Notes under the pieces: generated by a model
Databases searched by the model: none
What the model was told of the DNA's origin: nothing
Seen by the model: the letters and a program-made list of their open reading frames with translations, nothing else
Made by a program: the position numbers and the translations under genes
DNA from: Lateolabrax maculatus
Taxonomy: Eukaryota > Chordata > Actinopteri > Acropomatiformes > Lateolabracidae
Assembly (NCBI GenBank): GCA_031216445.1
Contig: CM062211.1
Location: 2,182,001 to 2,246,000, forward strand
DNA length: 64,000 nucleotides
Direction: 5' to 3'
In this document: one piece after another, positions 1 through 13,100 of the stretch
Numbering within the stretch: position 1 is the stretch's first letter
Layout: every line of letters starts with the position of its first letter

Positions 1-135
1 GCGTTTCATTGCTCTGATTGGTTGTCTCCGTCCGTCGATAACGCCCCTTGGAAATCAAAAATGAACTGAGAGGTTCCAGACTAATACGCATTTGCGAATT
101 AGTCTGGCATTTGCGAATTAGTCTGGCGATGCCAG
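1..135 (-). mobile_element. MITE-like repeat, terminal part (cut by the window edge)
   Basis: Reverse complement of 54406-54522 with few mismatches, including the shared words aacgccccttggaaat and aatgaactgagaggttccag. It contains a 10-bp inverted repeat CCAGACTAAT/ATTAGTCTGG (76-85 and 98-107) and a private 19-bp tandem duplication (88-106, 107-125). The rest lies before the window. Confidence 0.6.
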
Positions 136-2526
136 GCTAGAGTATGATATGAATTTACCAAGAGGTAACAGGTAAACATGGATGATGTACAGCAAAAGCT
201 GCAATAGCAAATTTGAATGGAAGCATTTTGGAAAAAAGGTAGGCGTCTGACTACATTATTGTAAAATAAGGGAAATTAGAAATAAAAGGTCTGTCTCTAT
301 TATAAGCTATTTTCAAATAAACACCTGGTTCACTCATTGAGATAAATAAAGGCATCTTATTTAAGAATCTAACAATTACATTCCTCTCTTGAGGCGAGGT
401 ATATAACATTCCTGCAAGAAGCCTTGACAGTAAAATTGTTGATGTGAATTGCTATTTAGGAAATATCAAATATTCCTATCAGAAGGTTAAGGAGTTAGGT
501 TGAAGTAAAGCTTTAAATGCAGGTTTCTGTCAGTTTTATTCCACCAAAAGATTTGGATCCTTTACTTCTGATGTAAAGCACATCTGTGCATAGAGTAAAC
601 AAAGCCCACACATCAAATAACATTTCCCTACATCAAATTGTAACAGTTTATGAATTATAAAACTGTACAACACATGTAAGCTGAGCGTGCTTTATTAACC
701 TGCTCAGTGTTAAAACAGAAAACCTTGTGGTGGTTCTTTCTTAGATGTAAATTACAGTGCACCGTACTCCGCTAATGTATTGTTATTTCTCGTCCACTAC
801 CGGGAAAATTTGATTCATGTGTTTTACTGAGGCTTTTGTTTGCACGGAGATGATGAGCTTCATGACAAATACCTATAAGCCAAATGAGCTGGCTTGGCTG
901 CCTAAAAGACCAGGTGCATCTGCTGCCCTGAAAATGCCATATGCAATCTCTGAGCAGCACAAACAAATGGTCATTGAGTCCATTTCAGTGGGATTAGGCC
1001 CAGCAAATCCACTCTGCAAATTAATTACAGATTGGACGAAATGGAGTCCAGAAGGTGCTTTGGTTGTGCAGGACAAAGCTTAGCGGCCCCCCACGGTTGA
1101 GAGCAGCCGTGTATAGACTTACTGCCTTTAAATCGTATGGCCACGAGGGGACAATGAATCTGAAGGGAATTAAAAAATGTCACTTCATAAACAGTTAGTT
1201 AGAAAACAAAGCTACCCAAGACCAATAAGAAGTTTTGTAACGTTACTTTAATTCATTCCAGGCAGCATTTCGAGGTCTTAACACAAAAGAAAAATTATGA
1301 CTTTTACATACCTGGAGTTTATTGGCATTTTCTCTTTCAGCCTGTACAGTACAGGGATGTTTGACAGCCTGTGTCAAAAGGGGACTAACACTTCCCCAGT
1401 TGGGGGAAAGCAATTGGTTGTTGACCGAGATGACAGATGGTATCATACTGGAAAGCCGTCTATTTCCAGACGACAATCAATACATGTAATTCGTGCTTTA
1501 ATGCCTCTGGTTCCCTGCCATACTGTAATGTGTGGAGTTCTCCAAGCCTGTTTTACCCGGTTAGATTCTGATTAGAGAATTTGTTGTATTCTTTAATGAT
1601 CTTCCACCAAGGCCTCCCCCTCACCTTTGGGAGCGGAAGTTTCTAAGATGCAGCGTATTGGAGAGAGAGAGAAAGAGAGAGAGGGAAAGTCATCTTCTCT
1701 CAGAACATTCATCTCTCTGCCTCTCTACAGGATTCAGGGCTGCCTGTTCATATTCGAAGCAGCCAGAGAAGAGCAGAGGAAATTGCCACTGACTTGGATT
1801 AGATATAGAGTGCGGGCCGCCCTGCGGTTAGTACTGACAGTATTGATTGAAAGATATCTGTGTACTCTCCTTCTCGAGACGCAGCAACACTTTGATGTAA
1901 CTACTAAATGTAAAGCCGCACATACTCACTGAGATTCTTGTTGGGTTTCTCTATTAAAGGGAAATCCACCATATATCACTTACTCTAACCATTAAACAGA
2001 TAGTTAAAAGTTTCAAATCAGCCTGTGGGATGAGACATTAAAGTTTTAAAATCATTCAGTATTGGAAGGCAGTCTTATATGTACTACTTCAGTATTTACC
2101 TGAGAGGTGGCTGGAGTTAAACAGGCCTGAGATCTGCTGTTAGGAGCAGTGATTTTAAATTCAAGAAGGGAAGTGATATACTAAGGCAGCTTTTGCAGGA
2201 GAGTTTCAATTATCTTTTCAATTTCAGATATTTTTCATGTTATCAGTAGAATCATCTTTGTGCTGTAGGATGACTGGAGCTGCCCTCCATACAACATCAG
2301 TACAAGTGCTAGATCCCATATATGGGTAATGCAAGAGGAGATCAGAAGGAGCGCTAAGACTCAGTACTTTATAATCATTAAGGGTTTGTAGCAGACGGTA
2401 GACCAGGTGTAAACCAAACTCCATTAACAACCAGATGTTTGGAAACATACTCACAGTGTTCATAAAACATCAAATACACACAGGTGGAAGCTGCAGAGAC
2501 TTGCAGGGATCGGTCACCAACAGTCA

Positions 2527-2563
2527 GATAATAGAGCTAGCCAATAAGGCTAGCTCTATTATC
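2527..2563. repeat. perfect inverted repeat, 16-bp arms, 5-nt loop
   Basis: Arms 2527-2542 (gataatagagctagcc) and 2548-2563 are exact reverse complements around the loop aataa. Confidence 0.95.
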
Positions 2564-2978
2564 TATTATTTATTGTCTGACCGCGTGTGCTTTATGGTTG
2601 ATTGCATTATGCTCTCGCTTGTTTACAGAAAATAAAATATAATAACAATATAAAGATTAAACATAATGATACGATGTTTGGTGTTCTGTGTGGGGTAGAG
2701 TCATGTTGAGGTAAAATGAGTTGCTATGGCTGGTTGCGTTAGTTCATTTGTGACAATATCCGATTCACAGGATTTTGTTTGCTTGAATGAAGTAGTTGAA
2801 TTTCCAGAGAGAAATCTGCGCTATGACGTACAGCATCATACTGATATATTGATATTATTATTGATACATAAAAGGGCCCATACTGTCCACTACACACCTT
2901 TTTAAAATGTTGACCTTTTTTCCGGTTGTATCATCAGTCCTCATGTTGAATCACCTCCTCCCTGTCCTTACCCCACAG

Positions 2979-3277
2979 TTAAGCCCCTCCCCCTGTCTCC
3001 ACTGGAAGCCCAGTCATCGACGCCGGGGGGCGGAGCCGGCGAGCGCCAGGCCTTGGAGCTGCGGGTCCGGGCGGTGGAGGAGGAGAACCGGGCGCTGCGC
3101 CGGGAGCTCAGCCGGCCTCCCAGGAGCCCGGCCGCGCGCCTTTCAAACGGCGGGCACCGTGGCAACCAGAGCCGGACCCACTCAGAGGAGGGCACCGGCG
3201 ACAACGAGGGCCAGAAAGCTGCTGCAGCGGGAAACAGCTCGGACTGCGTGCAGCAGCCGGCTGTGGATAAGTGTGAG
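2979..3277 (+). CDS. large1: large1 coding exon: luminal stem region (residues 37-136)
   Basis: Acceptor ccccacag at 2971-2978 and donor gtgaga at 3278. The exon starts in phase 1 (two bases of a split codon), so an upstream exon is required. It encodes KPLPLSPLEAQ, a Gly/Pro-rich stretch, then the heptad-like EEENRALRRELS segment and two sequons (NQS at 99, NSS at 122), ending at KCE. Against remembered human LARGE1 the first part is three residues shorter and the second three longer, so total length is unchanged. It is much more GC-rich than its flanks. Confidence 0.95.
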
Positions 3278-6134
3278 GTGAGATATGTTGGATGTCCATT
3301 TGTTTTTTTTTTTGTTGTAACTATAAAATGTTCCGTCAGTAAAACCCCACTCAAACCCTTTTTCTTTTGGTCAGAAATACAATATGGCCTTGAAGATGAT
3401 GAAGAGGGTACCATTAGCACATTGTGAGACCATATTAGAGCTCGGCTTTAGCCTCCCATTAGCCTAATCCTCAGCAGCGGTGGTGTTGGTCTGCTGTCGG
3501 GATGTGGCTCACTGTCAGAAGGCTGAATAATGTGGGAGCATTAACACAGCCACGCTGTGATCCCCACACTGATAGCATCTCACAGCACCGCAGCACATCA
3601 CCTTTCAGCTCAGCGGGAGTTTGCATGGATGACTGGAAGAGCCTACACTTTCAGGAAGTCAGTTGTGTTTGTACAGATTCAGGATACTGGCTCAGTGCTA
3701 TAAAACAGGATTTATTAGATATGACTTACACAGCACTTGTCAGTAGTTACTATTAAGTTCTGGGGAAAACTAACTGAATATTAGGATATATTTCATAAAA
3801 ATTGTATAATTTCTTTATTTTAGGTGAGAAATCACCCCTGCACTATGAAATCATGGTGAATGATGTCAGTTGAGCCGGCACAGTGATTGTATTTCTGTTG
3901 GTAGGATACATTTTAAACTGGCAGGGTTTACCCGTAATGTACATATATACAAAATGGGACTACAGGAATGATAAGGGACACAGATGGGTGGCACTTAAGT
4001 AAATTAGAGATGGCCACTTTTTTAATTAAACATGGGCATATCCAGTCAGTGCAGAACCTCCCTTTTAATATTTTAAGAAGCACTATCTTCAACATGTAAT
4101 TTACTGACAAGAGGAAGAGCCAGAGTCAGTGAGTTATTCTGATAAGAGGAAAAGTTTTCATTTTAATGTATGTATTGTGTGATTTGGACAGTATGTGACT
4201 ACTTAGGCTTATTACACAGAACATTGTTTTAATTCCTTTACAAATAGGAGCTTATTGGTGTCATATGCTTGATATACGTTCCTCAGATATTTGAGATGGA
4301 ACTGTGTCGCCGCTGGGTGACAAAAGTGGAATGGAAGCTCCTGACAACATGCTGTACCAGGGGAAACAAACCAAACTAAATAGATTTGGTAAATTACTGC
4401 AAGTGCATATCAAACATTTACTGAAAAATATTAAGATGCACCCTACGCATCAGTAGGAAGAGACAACTTCAGAATACATTTCCATATTCCTGTACAGCTC
4501 ACACTAAGAATGCACCAGGAGTAACAGGAGCTTCTGAACGGATATTTCTCCAACACACAGACACACGCCGTGTGCTTTCTCACTGGCAGGTGTGTGATTT
4601 GTGTGTAGTGCTCCGAGAAAGGATATGCCCTCAGATGGTTTCTTATCACCACCTTCTACTTTCCTCCCACATCAGCTGTCACTCACACACACGGTTCTTG
4701 GCTACAGCCAAGCTCTGTTCAAAAGCCGGCCCACTGCAGGGAAAACCGAGTTCCTTGAGGGTCAGAAGAGCAGAAATCAAGAGAGGGCAGCCCGACTGTA
4801 ACACCCTTCCAGCAGTGCTTGAACACGACCCCTTCTCATTTGGAGGGTTAGCCCGGCTGACTTGACCCTGCAGGGAGATCACTGTAGAAGCTCTGACAGG
4901 GGACAAGAAAATGCACATGGAGTTTTGACATGTCAAGCTTTCATCAGAGAGAGACATTTTGGAGCCAAAATTGGAGTCGTAACCCCAAGCTTTGAGGGAG
5001 AAGTCCAGCATAATGCTCACATACTCTTCAAAATCAGCTAAAGGGAAGTGATCCCTCTGTGACCATCGTTTCAACTAACATCCAACAGTCATACATGGTG
5101 AAATCACAGCTTCACTATGGAGGGACATGTAAAAACTAGCACAAATCATACTGGGAACCTTTACAAACCACCAATTGAAGTAAAAATAGGTACAAAATGT
5201 CAAGTTGAGGGAACCAAAGAAATCTAATTACAGAATAGGTTTGGTTTCAGACATGGACACAATGTTGTTGTTCTTTCATATACTGATATTTGCCCTGTGT
5301 TGTGTCTGAGCGGGGCCCACGGTGTCAGACTTTGAAAACCCCCACTCTAAACCAATTGCTTTGAAATATAAAAAAGGTGAACATTAAAAGTATGAGCAAT
5401 GTTGTTGTCCTAACTGTCCTTGTAAAGGTTTGTTCAATCTTGCAGAGCTTCATACCTGATGGTTCAACTATGTACATTCTAAAGTGCATGCACAATTATA
5501 ATGGTCGTTTCCATAAAAGCTATGAAAATAAGGTTTTTGTTGTAAAAAACACGTTTTGTAGTTTTCCTGTAAACTAAAGTATAGGGGAGGTTTTTTTAAT
5601 TAATCAACAATAGACAGAATGGACAGTTGATGTATGATTTGTTACAAACACTCCTCTTTGCTGAAAGTAAAAGTACTTTGTGCTTTCTATTATAATTATT
5701 TAAGAATTATGAGGGTTTTATTTCTACTCAACAAATCAAATCTCTTAATATTTTACCACCCTGTGACGTGTAGAATGGATTTCTCTCTTCCCTAACTTGT
5801 TTTTTTCTCCAATCTATTCCTTCTCTGGCCTCATGATCTCCACAGACCATCCACGTGGCCATCGTGTGTGCAGGTTACAACGCCAGTCGAGACGTGGTGA
5901 CGCTGGTTAAATCTGTCCTTTTCCACAGGTACAGCAATGCTCTTTTATTTCTTACCCTTACACCAACCTGATCTCCTGGAGATAACATTTATACCCAACT
6001 CATTGTCTACAAACGTTTTCTTGTAGCATAATGAGGAAATGTTCACTGACAATGTATTTCATTTGCTTTTAACCAAGTTATCCAATAGGTATTATGACAT
6101 TTTTTATGGTTATTTTTAGGCATTGGGAAGATAG

Positions 6135-6169
<35 letters not shown>

Positions 6170-9100
6170 TTTATTTATATATATTTCTCCCATAAGTTGA
6201 TCTACAAGCACTTAACTGTTACATACAGCAGCGTGAATCACTGGATGCTGGATGTGTGCTATTAGTCTTATGTAAACATGAATAATGAATGGTTTATTTT
6301 GTGTTGGAGGTGGAGGACCCATTAGTGATCATAGTGTGGATTTACCATCATAGCCTCTAATAGCACTACTTCTCAGTTAGCTCCAGAGTTGCCGGTGAAT
6401 CAATCTTAAGTCCAATGATAATTTCCGTGATACTGCTTGAAACTTTAACTCCCGCTGACAAACATTTTAATGTGCGTCATTCAATTTCTTTTTTTATGGC
6501 CTTAAGCAGCTCAATCCCTTTCTGTTGTTTGATTCTGAAGAAACACAGATTTCTGACAGGTTGGACATAATTTCCCTGATACCACCATTTGGTTTATAAC
6601 TAAATCAGAGCATCTAACCACTGTTGTTAATGCTAATGTCTAAGAGTGGTTTGAAATAAGAATAAAATCCATTGGGAACTTGTTTATAAGTGAACATTGA
6701 ACTCTCTAAGACTAACCAAAGCAGTTTGCAATGAACATCTCTCCCCCTTTTTTCTCAGTCACAATTTCTTCAGATCAGAACACACAAATGTTACACAGTG
6801 ACTGATGGAATCAGATGAGCTTATTCTCTCCGGTGGTATCGTTTTCTCACGTCCATTTAGGAGGAATATCTGTATCTTTGCTTATAAATCATATAAAAAG
6901 GCTCTCTGTAAAACTTCAAATCTTCGCCTTAAATTTAGATTTTGACTTTAGTATAGAAATCTGGTCTGTACATTGATGGCTGCAGGGAGCTAATGCAGCA
7001 TGACTTTTCATGGTCCAGATTTGCCAAACAGGTAAACTCCAAAAAAAAGAAAAAGAAAAGAAGAAACCCATGGCAGCTGTGGTTGAGAATATAATTTGAT
7101 CAAATTCCTTCAAATATGGAAAATATATAATTTCTAAATTAAATCAAATCAAACAAATACATAAAGTCAAATACATTACATATTGTTATATGCATTTCCT
7201 TTTATGTACAAATTTACTGTCATACTTTGAATGGAAACATTTGGTAACAGGACAGCAAAGTGAATCACAAATGTGACTAAACGTGCAGTCAGTAGCAGTG
7301 TCCCTCTGGTCAGCTAGCCCGCAGGAAACTGTTTTATTGTGAAAGGATGTCTGCCGCTTAACCACCTGCTCTGCAGCCGCGATACTTTCCTCCTGACTTC
7401 CCCGGGGATCTCCACATCCTCCCCCGGTGCCTTTACTGTGAGATTCTTCTGAAATTGCTGCGATGCTCACAGCTGGATCATTCCTCAAGAGAAGAGTTAC
7501 TGCTCTGTTGGCCTTGGTGGTTGTGTGGTGTGGTGTTACACAGTGAGGTTTCACAGCCAAAAGCTTCATGTTGGTCATTATGGAATTAACATTAAATGTG
7601 AAGCTGCTCTTTGCTAATAAAAAGGGTTGAGAAAAGAAAGAAAGGTTCAATAAAAGTTACAAATTTGGGGTCTTTTGCCAACCAGAAGCTGGAATCAAAG
7701 CCGCTTTCGGAACTTTACACACAAAAACTAATGATATTTTCATCCCAATGGAAATAAGAAAAAAAAAGCAAGTGAAGGAGTCACAAAAACCCACAATTAT
7801 TAGCTTTTTTACTTTGTCAATACATTTTTTGACAAAAGTAAAACACAGAATTGCCCATTAAATGATATTTGTGGAAAACCTTCAAAGGCCTTCAGATGCA
7901 GCCATCATACAGACAAATTCAATAGTTTCTTATTTTTCATTAAAACTGTCCTAGAACATGCATAGTACATGTTATGATTAATCTTTTTATGTAATTCAAA
8001 AAAAAAAAATAAGGCATGGAGTCACTAAGCCATAAGAGTGGAAGTGAAGGGAATGGGGGAGTTTACAGATTCCTTCCTAATTCATGGGATGACGGGTGGC
8101 GGCAACTTGGACAGAAATGGCAGGCCACCAGCAGCACAGCTAATGTGCTTGCTGCTGCAGGCCCTGTTTAATCAGAGGGGATGCTTAAATGTTGACTCAC
8201 TGTTGTTTTGCCGCTGAGTGACGGATATGTGAGCAGACAGAATCCTGAGAGGTCTGCCTGTTGGACTTGGATCTGATGCGCGGGGAATTCTGCTGAATGA
8301 CAGAAAGGATGGGATGGGACATTGACCGCCAAGCACCGCCTGACCCCGCGATAAGCTGACCCGCAGCTTCTATCAGATAGTCTCTCCGGCTGTATTTCTT
8401 CCCTGTATTGTCCATTTGCGATGAAATATTGAATACGCCATAAATTCCCTGTGAAGCAAGATTCAAATGATGTATGCCACAGTTACTGTGCTATACTGTC
8501 GGTTCATTTTCCGCCGCGGCGTGTTGTTTAGCCTGCGCAGTAAATCAAATATTTGCCACCAGCTCCCTCTTGCCTTAGTGATGGAGAGCCCCGTGGAGTC
8601 GCTCTCACCGTGTGACTGATGCTGTCCCACCTGAAAGATGGCCTCTTTCCGCCGTGTTCAACCAGACAGCAGGGCTTCTCGTCATTCTCATCTGTCCAAC
8701 GGCAGCTGCACACGTCCTATCGGGACAGTCCTTGCCTGGGAAAAACTACGGCATCAGTTGTCTGTTTAATAGCCTTTTGAATGAGGCATGTGTACGTACT
8801 CCTGACAAGTGACCTCCCACGGCTGTACCAGTGATAACTGCTCTCCGTCAGAAGCAACAGTGGGAGTACTAGACATTGTTACACACGACCAACGACCTGC
8901 TACACAAGTCATTGCAGAGGCGCTGAAAAGCTTTACTGGAAGAAGATGTTAATATTGTATTAGCAGTTAGATTATCGTAGGCACAACTCTGATGATCAGG
9001 ATGTACTTGACATATCTGCTTCCTCATTGGCGTAATCCCAATCATCCAGTGAAAGGCTCGTTGCCGTTCGTCCAGAGGATGTCTGCTGCCGCTGACAGCC

Positions 9101-10141
9101 TGTGTGGAGTTCCGATACACTTTGACAGCTTCCAGTCCCCAGTGCTCATTGAGCAAGTGCAGCTGACACATTCAATCCCCGCAGTCATTCAGCACGAGAC
9201 ACCCCGGGGTGCTCACATCCTCCGCTCATTGTCACTATCTCTTGACCCTATTTGGAAGTACCTATTTTGCATGCCTGAAAATGGAAGCAAAACAATGGTA
9301 AGAAATGGGAGTAGATCGGAACAGGTCTGTGTGAGCATCATACTTGGTATCTTAAAGGGGCACTCCGACAATTTTACAAGTCAAGGCAGGGGTTTGTTCA
9401 AACATTTTCATCATTATGACCGATAAGACGCCGATAAGATAAGCATCAGAGCTGATACAGAATATTGATAACCATACACTGTAAGGGATGTAAACGTTCT
9501 ACTACAAGAGCCCTTATCTTTTAACAAAAGAAACTAAAGTGTTCAGTTGTTAAAATCAGAGTTTTGGCCAAATAAGATTCTGTCTAAAATTTGCATTTCT
9601 GATTTAAATCAGGAGCTGTCTGTTCAAACAAATCTGACCAGGCATTTAATGCCATCTTTTGTTACATGAGTTTTTGATACTGACACATTTTGGACATTTT
9701 GAAATGAGGTTTGAAGATAATTGAAGTCACTTTACTCATCACGCAGAGTAGTACTCAGCCTGTAAAACCAGTTGTATTATGTTATCTGAGGCTGTGGAGG
9801 AGCTTCATCAGGTCTGAGAAAATTCCTCAAATGACATCACACTGCAGATTTTGAACAAGGAGCCTGTGGTACGTACTGGAAGTATGGTTGGATAGATGTG
9901 GGTGTGATGTAAGACACTCTAAAGCTGCATGATGGGAAATATAAGATCCAGTCTTTATGTTGCTGCATGGGGTTTGAACATTTGACCATTCTTTTTTTTT
10001 TTTTATTCTGTTGCTTGAAAGTCTTCCAGTGTTAAGTGTGAAATATTCAATAACTGCAGAACTCTTACAAATGAAAGGCTGGTGCTAAAATGAAGAATAT
10101 CACAAGCTGATGGTTATGGAACACAACTGTAACATCCTTCA

Positions 10142-10176
<35 letters not shown>

Positions 10177-13100
10177 TCCATTGTTTCCTGTCTACCTCTA
10201 TACTGCCCTATGTAATAAAACAAACAACACTAAACAAAATTTGGAGAGATAATTCAGGTTCAGGGTTTTTTTTATATCTTAATTAATATATCCTCATTTG
10301 CAACATAAACATTCCTAATTAGCATTATCATTTGATAGGCCACCTATTGAAACCCAGATATTTAATGTGTGTTCAGTAACATTAATTAATGCAAAATGAC
10401 AAGTTGGATGGATATATCCAAATTTCATGATTTTATGGTAATTCCTGGTTTGATAGAGTTACTGTACATTATTCATTTATTTAACCATGACAATACACAT
10501 CAATTAACATAAACAATTCTATAGTCTGTGGGCAGGTTGATGTTGTTTCTCAGAATAGTTTTCATTTCCATTTAACCCAGACATTGGTCAACCCTGACAG
10601 ATTGGCCCCTTGTAGTGTAGCTCTATTAAAGAACTCCCGGTGTGAACTTGTGTTGCTGTGAAAGAGCACAGAACTCATTCAAGTGTGGGGATGTGTGTTT
10701 GTGTGTGTGTCCGCAGGCGGAACCCACTACATTTCCATTTCATCACAGACTCCATTGCCCAGCAGATCCTGTCCTCCCTGTTCCACACCTGGATGGTTCC
10801 CGCCGTCAGGGTGGACTTCTACGATGCAGACGAGCTGAAGGTGAAGAACAGATTCCTCTTCACTAACTCCCAGCTTCTTTCAGAAATACACAGCTCTGTA
10901 AACTGTCTTTAAAGATGCTGTTATATAAATTACACATTTTACAAACTCAGTCAATATAACAACAAACGCTGATCCCAACTTTGCTTTGTTGCTTTGCTGT
11001 GCTGTTTCAGTCTGAAGTGTCGTGGATCCCCAACAAACATTACTCTGGAATCTATGGCCTGATGAAGCTGGTGCTCACTAAGACGCTGCCGTCTGACCTG
11101 CAGAAAGTCATCGTTCTGGACACAGACATCACGTTTGCCACGGACATTGCTGAACTCTGGGCTGTCTTCCACAAGTTCAAAGGTAACAAAGTTCCTATTT
11201 TCATGTACGCTCCAGTATCAAAACAGCCCGTCCGCCATGTTGTCTGTTGTCATGCGATGAAGCCTATCCAATAAGAATACCTTCCTATCCCTTGGAAGCA
11301 AACGAGCCCGGTGCTCTCTGGTAGTCATAGTTTTTCTACCTTTTGAACAAAACAGAATACCACAGCCCCCTTTCTCTGTTTTCTCTAGTCATATAACGCC
11401 AATTTCAAAAATATTTGCACCTTTCTACTACAAACAGTCCAGTTTTATGAAAATACTACCTCTCCAGCGGTGAAATACTATTATTTTTTTAATTATACAT
11501 TGTTATAATTGGTTGACTAACCAATTCACCATATTCATTGGAAATACAAACAACAATAATAATCACTTTTATTTTAGTTGCAGCCCTGTAGTTTTGGATG
11601 AACTCCCCCATCACTACCCAGTGACAGCGGTACAGAGTCAGGGTGAAGGTCTGTCATAGCAGACGTTTGTCCAGAGGCAGGCCTGTCAATCTTTTCAAAT
11701 CTCTTCTGTCCCCACACGTTCTCCAACAATGGCTGATTCATCACTTATATGGGGAAAATCATAACCATGACTCACTATGTAGGATTGTTCTTGTACAATC
11801 AATTTGTAGTTGGGATCAGCTGGATAGAAGCAGTGTGTTACAGTATCTACAGAACTACGGTGTGTGTGCTGTAAATAAAGCTTTAAAATATAGCCCTGCA
11901 GCTGTTAATTATTGCTGCTTTAGTTGAAAGTTCCATTTAACGGTGGGTTATACTTTGACCAAGATTTAATTTTGAATTTTTTGAGGGGGGAAATGCCTAA
12001 ATGCAGCTTGTAGGACACTCAACCTAATAACAACACGTTACACATGTTCTAGCTCTTTAAAAGTTGGCGAGTTTCTTTTTAGGTCAGTACCTTCAGCAAG
12101 TTACTGTTCTGAAAAACTAAATGACAAAAGTCAGTATTTATGGTGAGCAAACATATAAATGTTCAATGTTTATGATCCCCCCACAGATGGCATATGAAGT
12201 GCTGAAGAGTTACTGGGTGTGAGAGTGCAGTGGTCAGAGAGATGTAAAGGTCCCTCTAAGGGGTGCCCGTGAACTAGGTTGCATGACGTGTCATGTCATG
12301 TTTCTGTAGTCTTGACGGGATGAATGAACATGATACAAATGGGTATAACAGTACATTCATTCGGACAGTCCCTCCTAAAATGCATTTGTGGTGAAAAGTG
12401 TCAAGAGTAGCTGAATCAAGTGGAAAGAAAGTAGAAAGAGCTTGAGAGAGAAGAACCCGGGCCATTTTCACACCTCTGCACACCTGGCCAATGCAAAGTG
12501 GGTATGATTGACAGATTGTCTGTTTCTGACAGTTAAGCTGCCAGCATGCTGGATCAGAACTGCTTATCAGATGTTCAAACATCTGTGGAAAGACCCCCAC
12601 CCCCACACCCCCCCACAAATTTCCGGCATCAAATTAGGGAAGGCGTTGTCCAACAATTTCTATATCTTTCTGCATCTGACAATCCGTCATTCACACAGAC
12701 GTCCCACTGTGATTAGAGGCACTTCCAAGAGAGACTGTCTGAAAATGGGCCGTGTTATCTGCATGGTAAAACGATGACGTCTCGCCCCTCTCTGTCTTTT
12801 CCCTCCGCCTTCCATTATGGCTGATCGAAGAAACTGTAAACACTTAGCCCTACAACGCCATCAGACGACACACTGTACAAACTATTTCTTTTTGAGCATT
12901 TCCCCACCCATACAAATATTGCTGGACGCAGCCCCACCCGATTCCACCATTGAAAAAGGGGTTTCAGACGCTGTTAGACAATCAGACAAGCACTTCTTTG
13001 GAGAATAGTTGGACCTTAACGGTACAAGAGAGGACGGACAGGAAGTGCGGAGATGATAGGACACAGCGTCCTGTGAGTTTATGCCTGGAAGGTAGGGAAG

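Larger units (their letters stand above)
1..2978 (+). other. large1: 3' part of the upstream large1 intron
   Basis: No coding exon is seen; in particular nothing resembles the LARGE1 N-terminal MLGIC/transmembrane exon. It holds a MITE end at 1-135, a purine (GA)n stretch at 1661-1683, a perfect hairpin at 2527-2563, and homeobox-like TAATTA sites around 1020 in a non-repetitive block. Confidence 0.7.
5929..10716 (+). other. large1: large1 intron (4788 nt)
   Basis: GT-AG intron with a (GT)15 microsatellite at 6138-6167, a (CT)15 at 10144-10173 and a poly-T near 9990. The open frames here (for example minus strand 7186-7650 and plus strand 8992-9426) have no recognisable domains or flanking splice logic. 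Nothing else can be supported. Confidence 0.8.

Noticed and set aside
7186..7650. 154-residue minus-strand frame
   Set aside because: No recognisable motif and no supporting splice or promoter signals.
8992..9426. 144-residue plus-strand frame
   Set aside because: Composition not protein-like, no homology recognised, inside a large1 intron with no acceptor giving a compatible phase.
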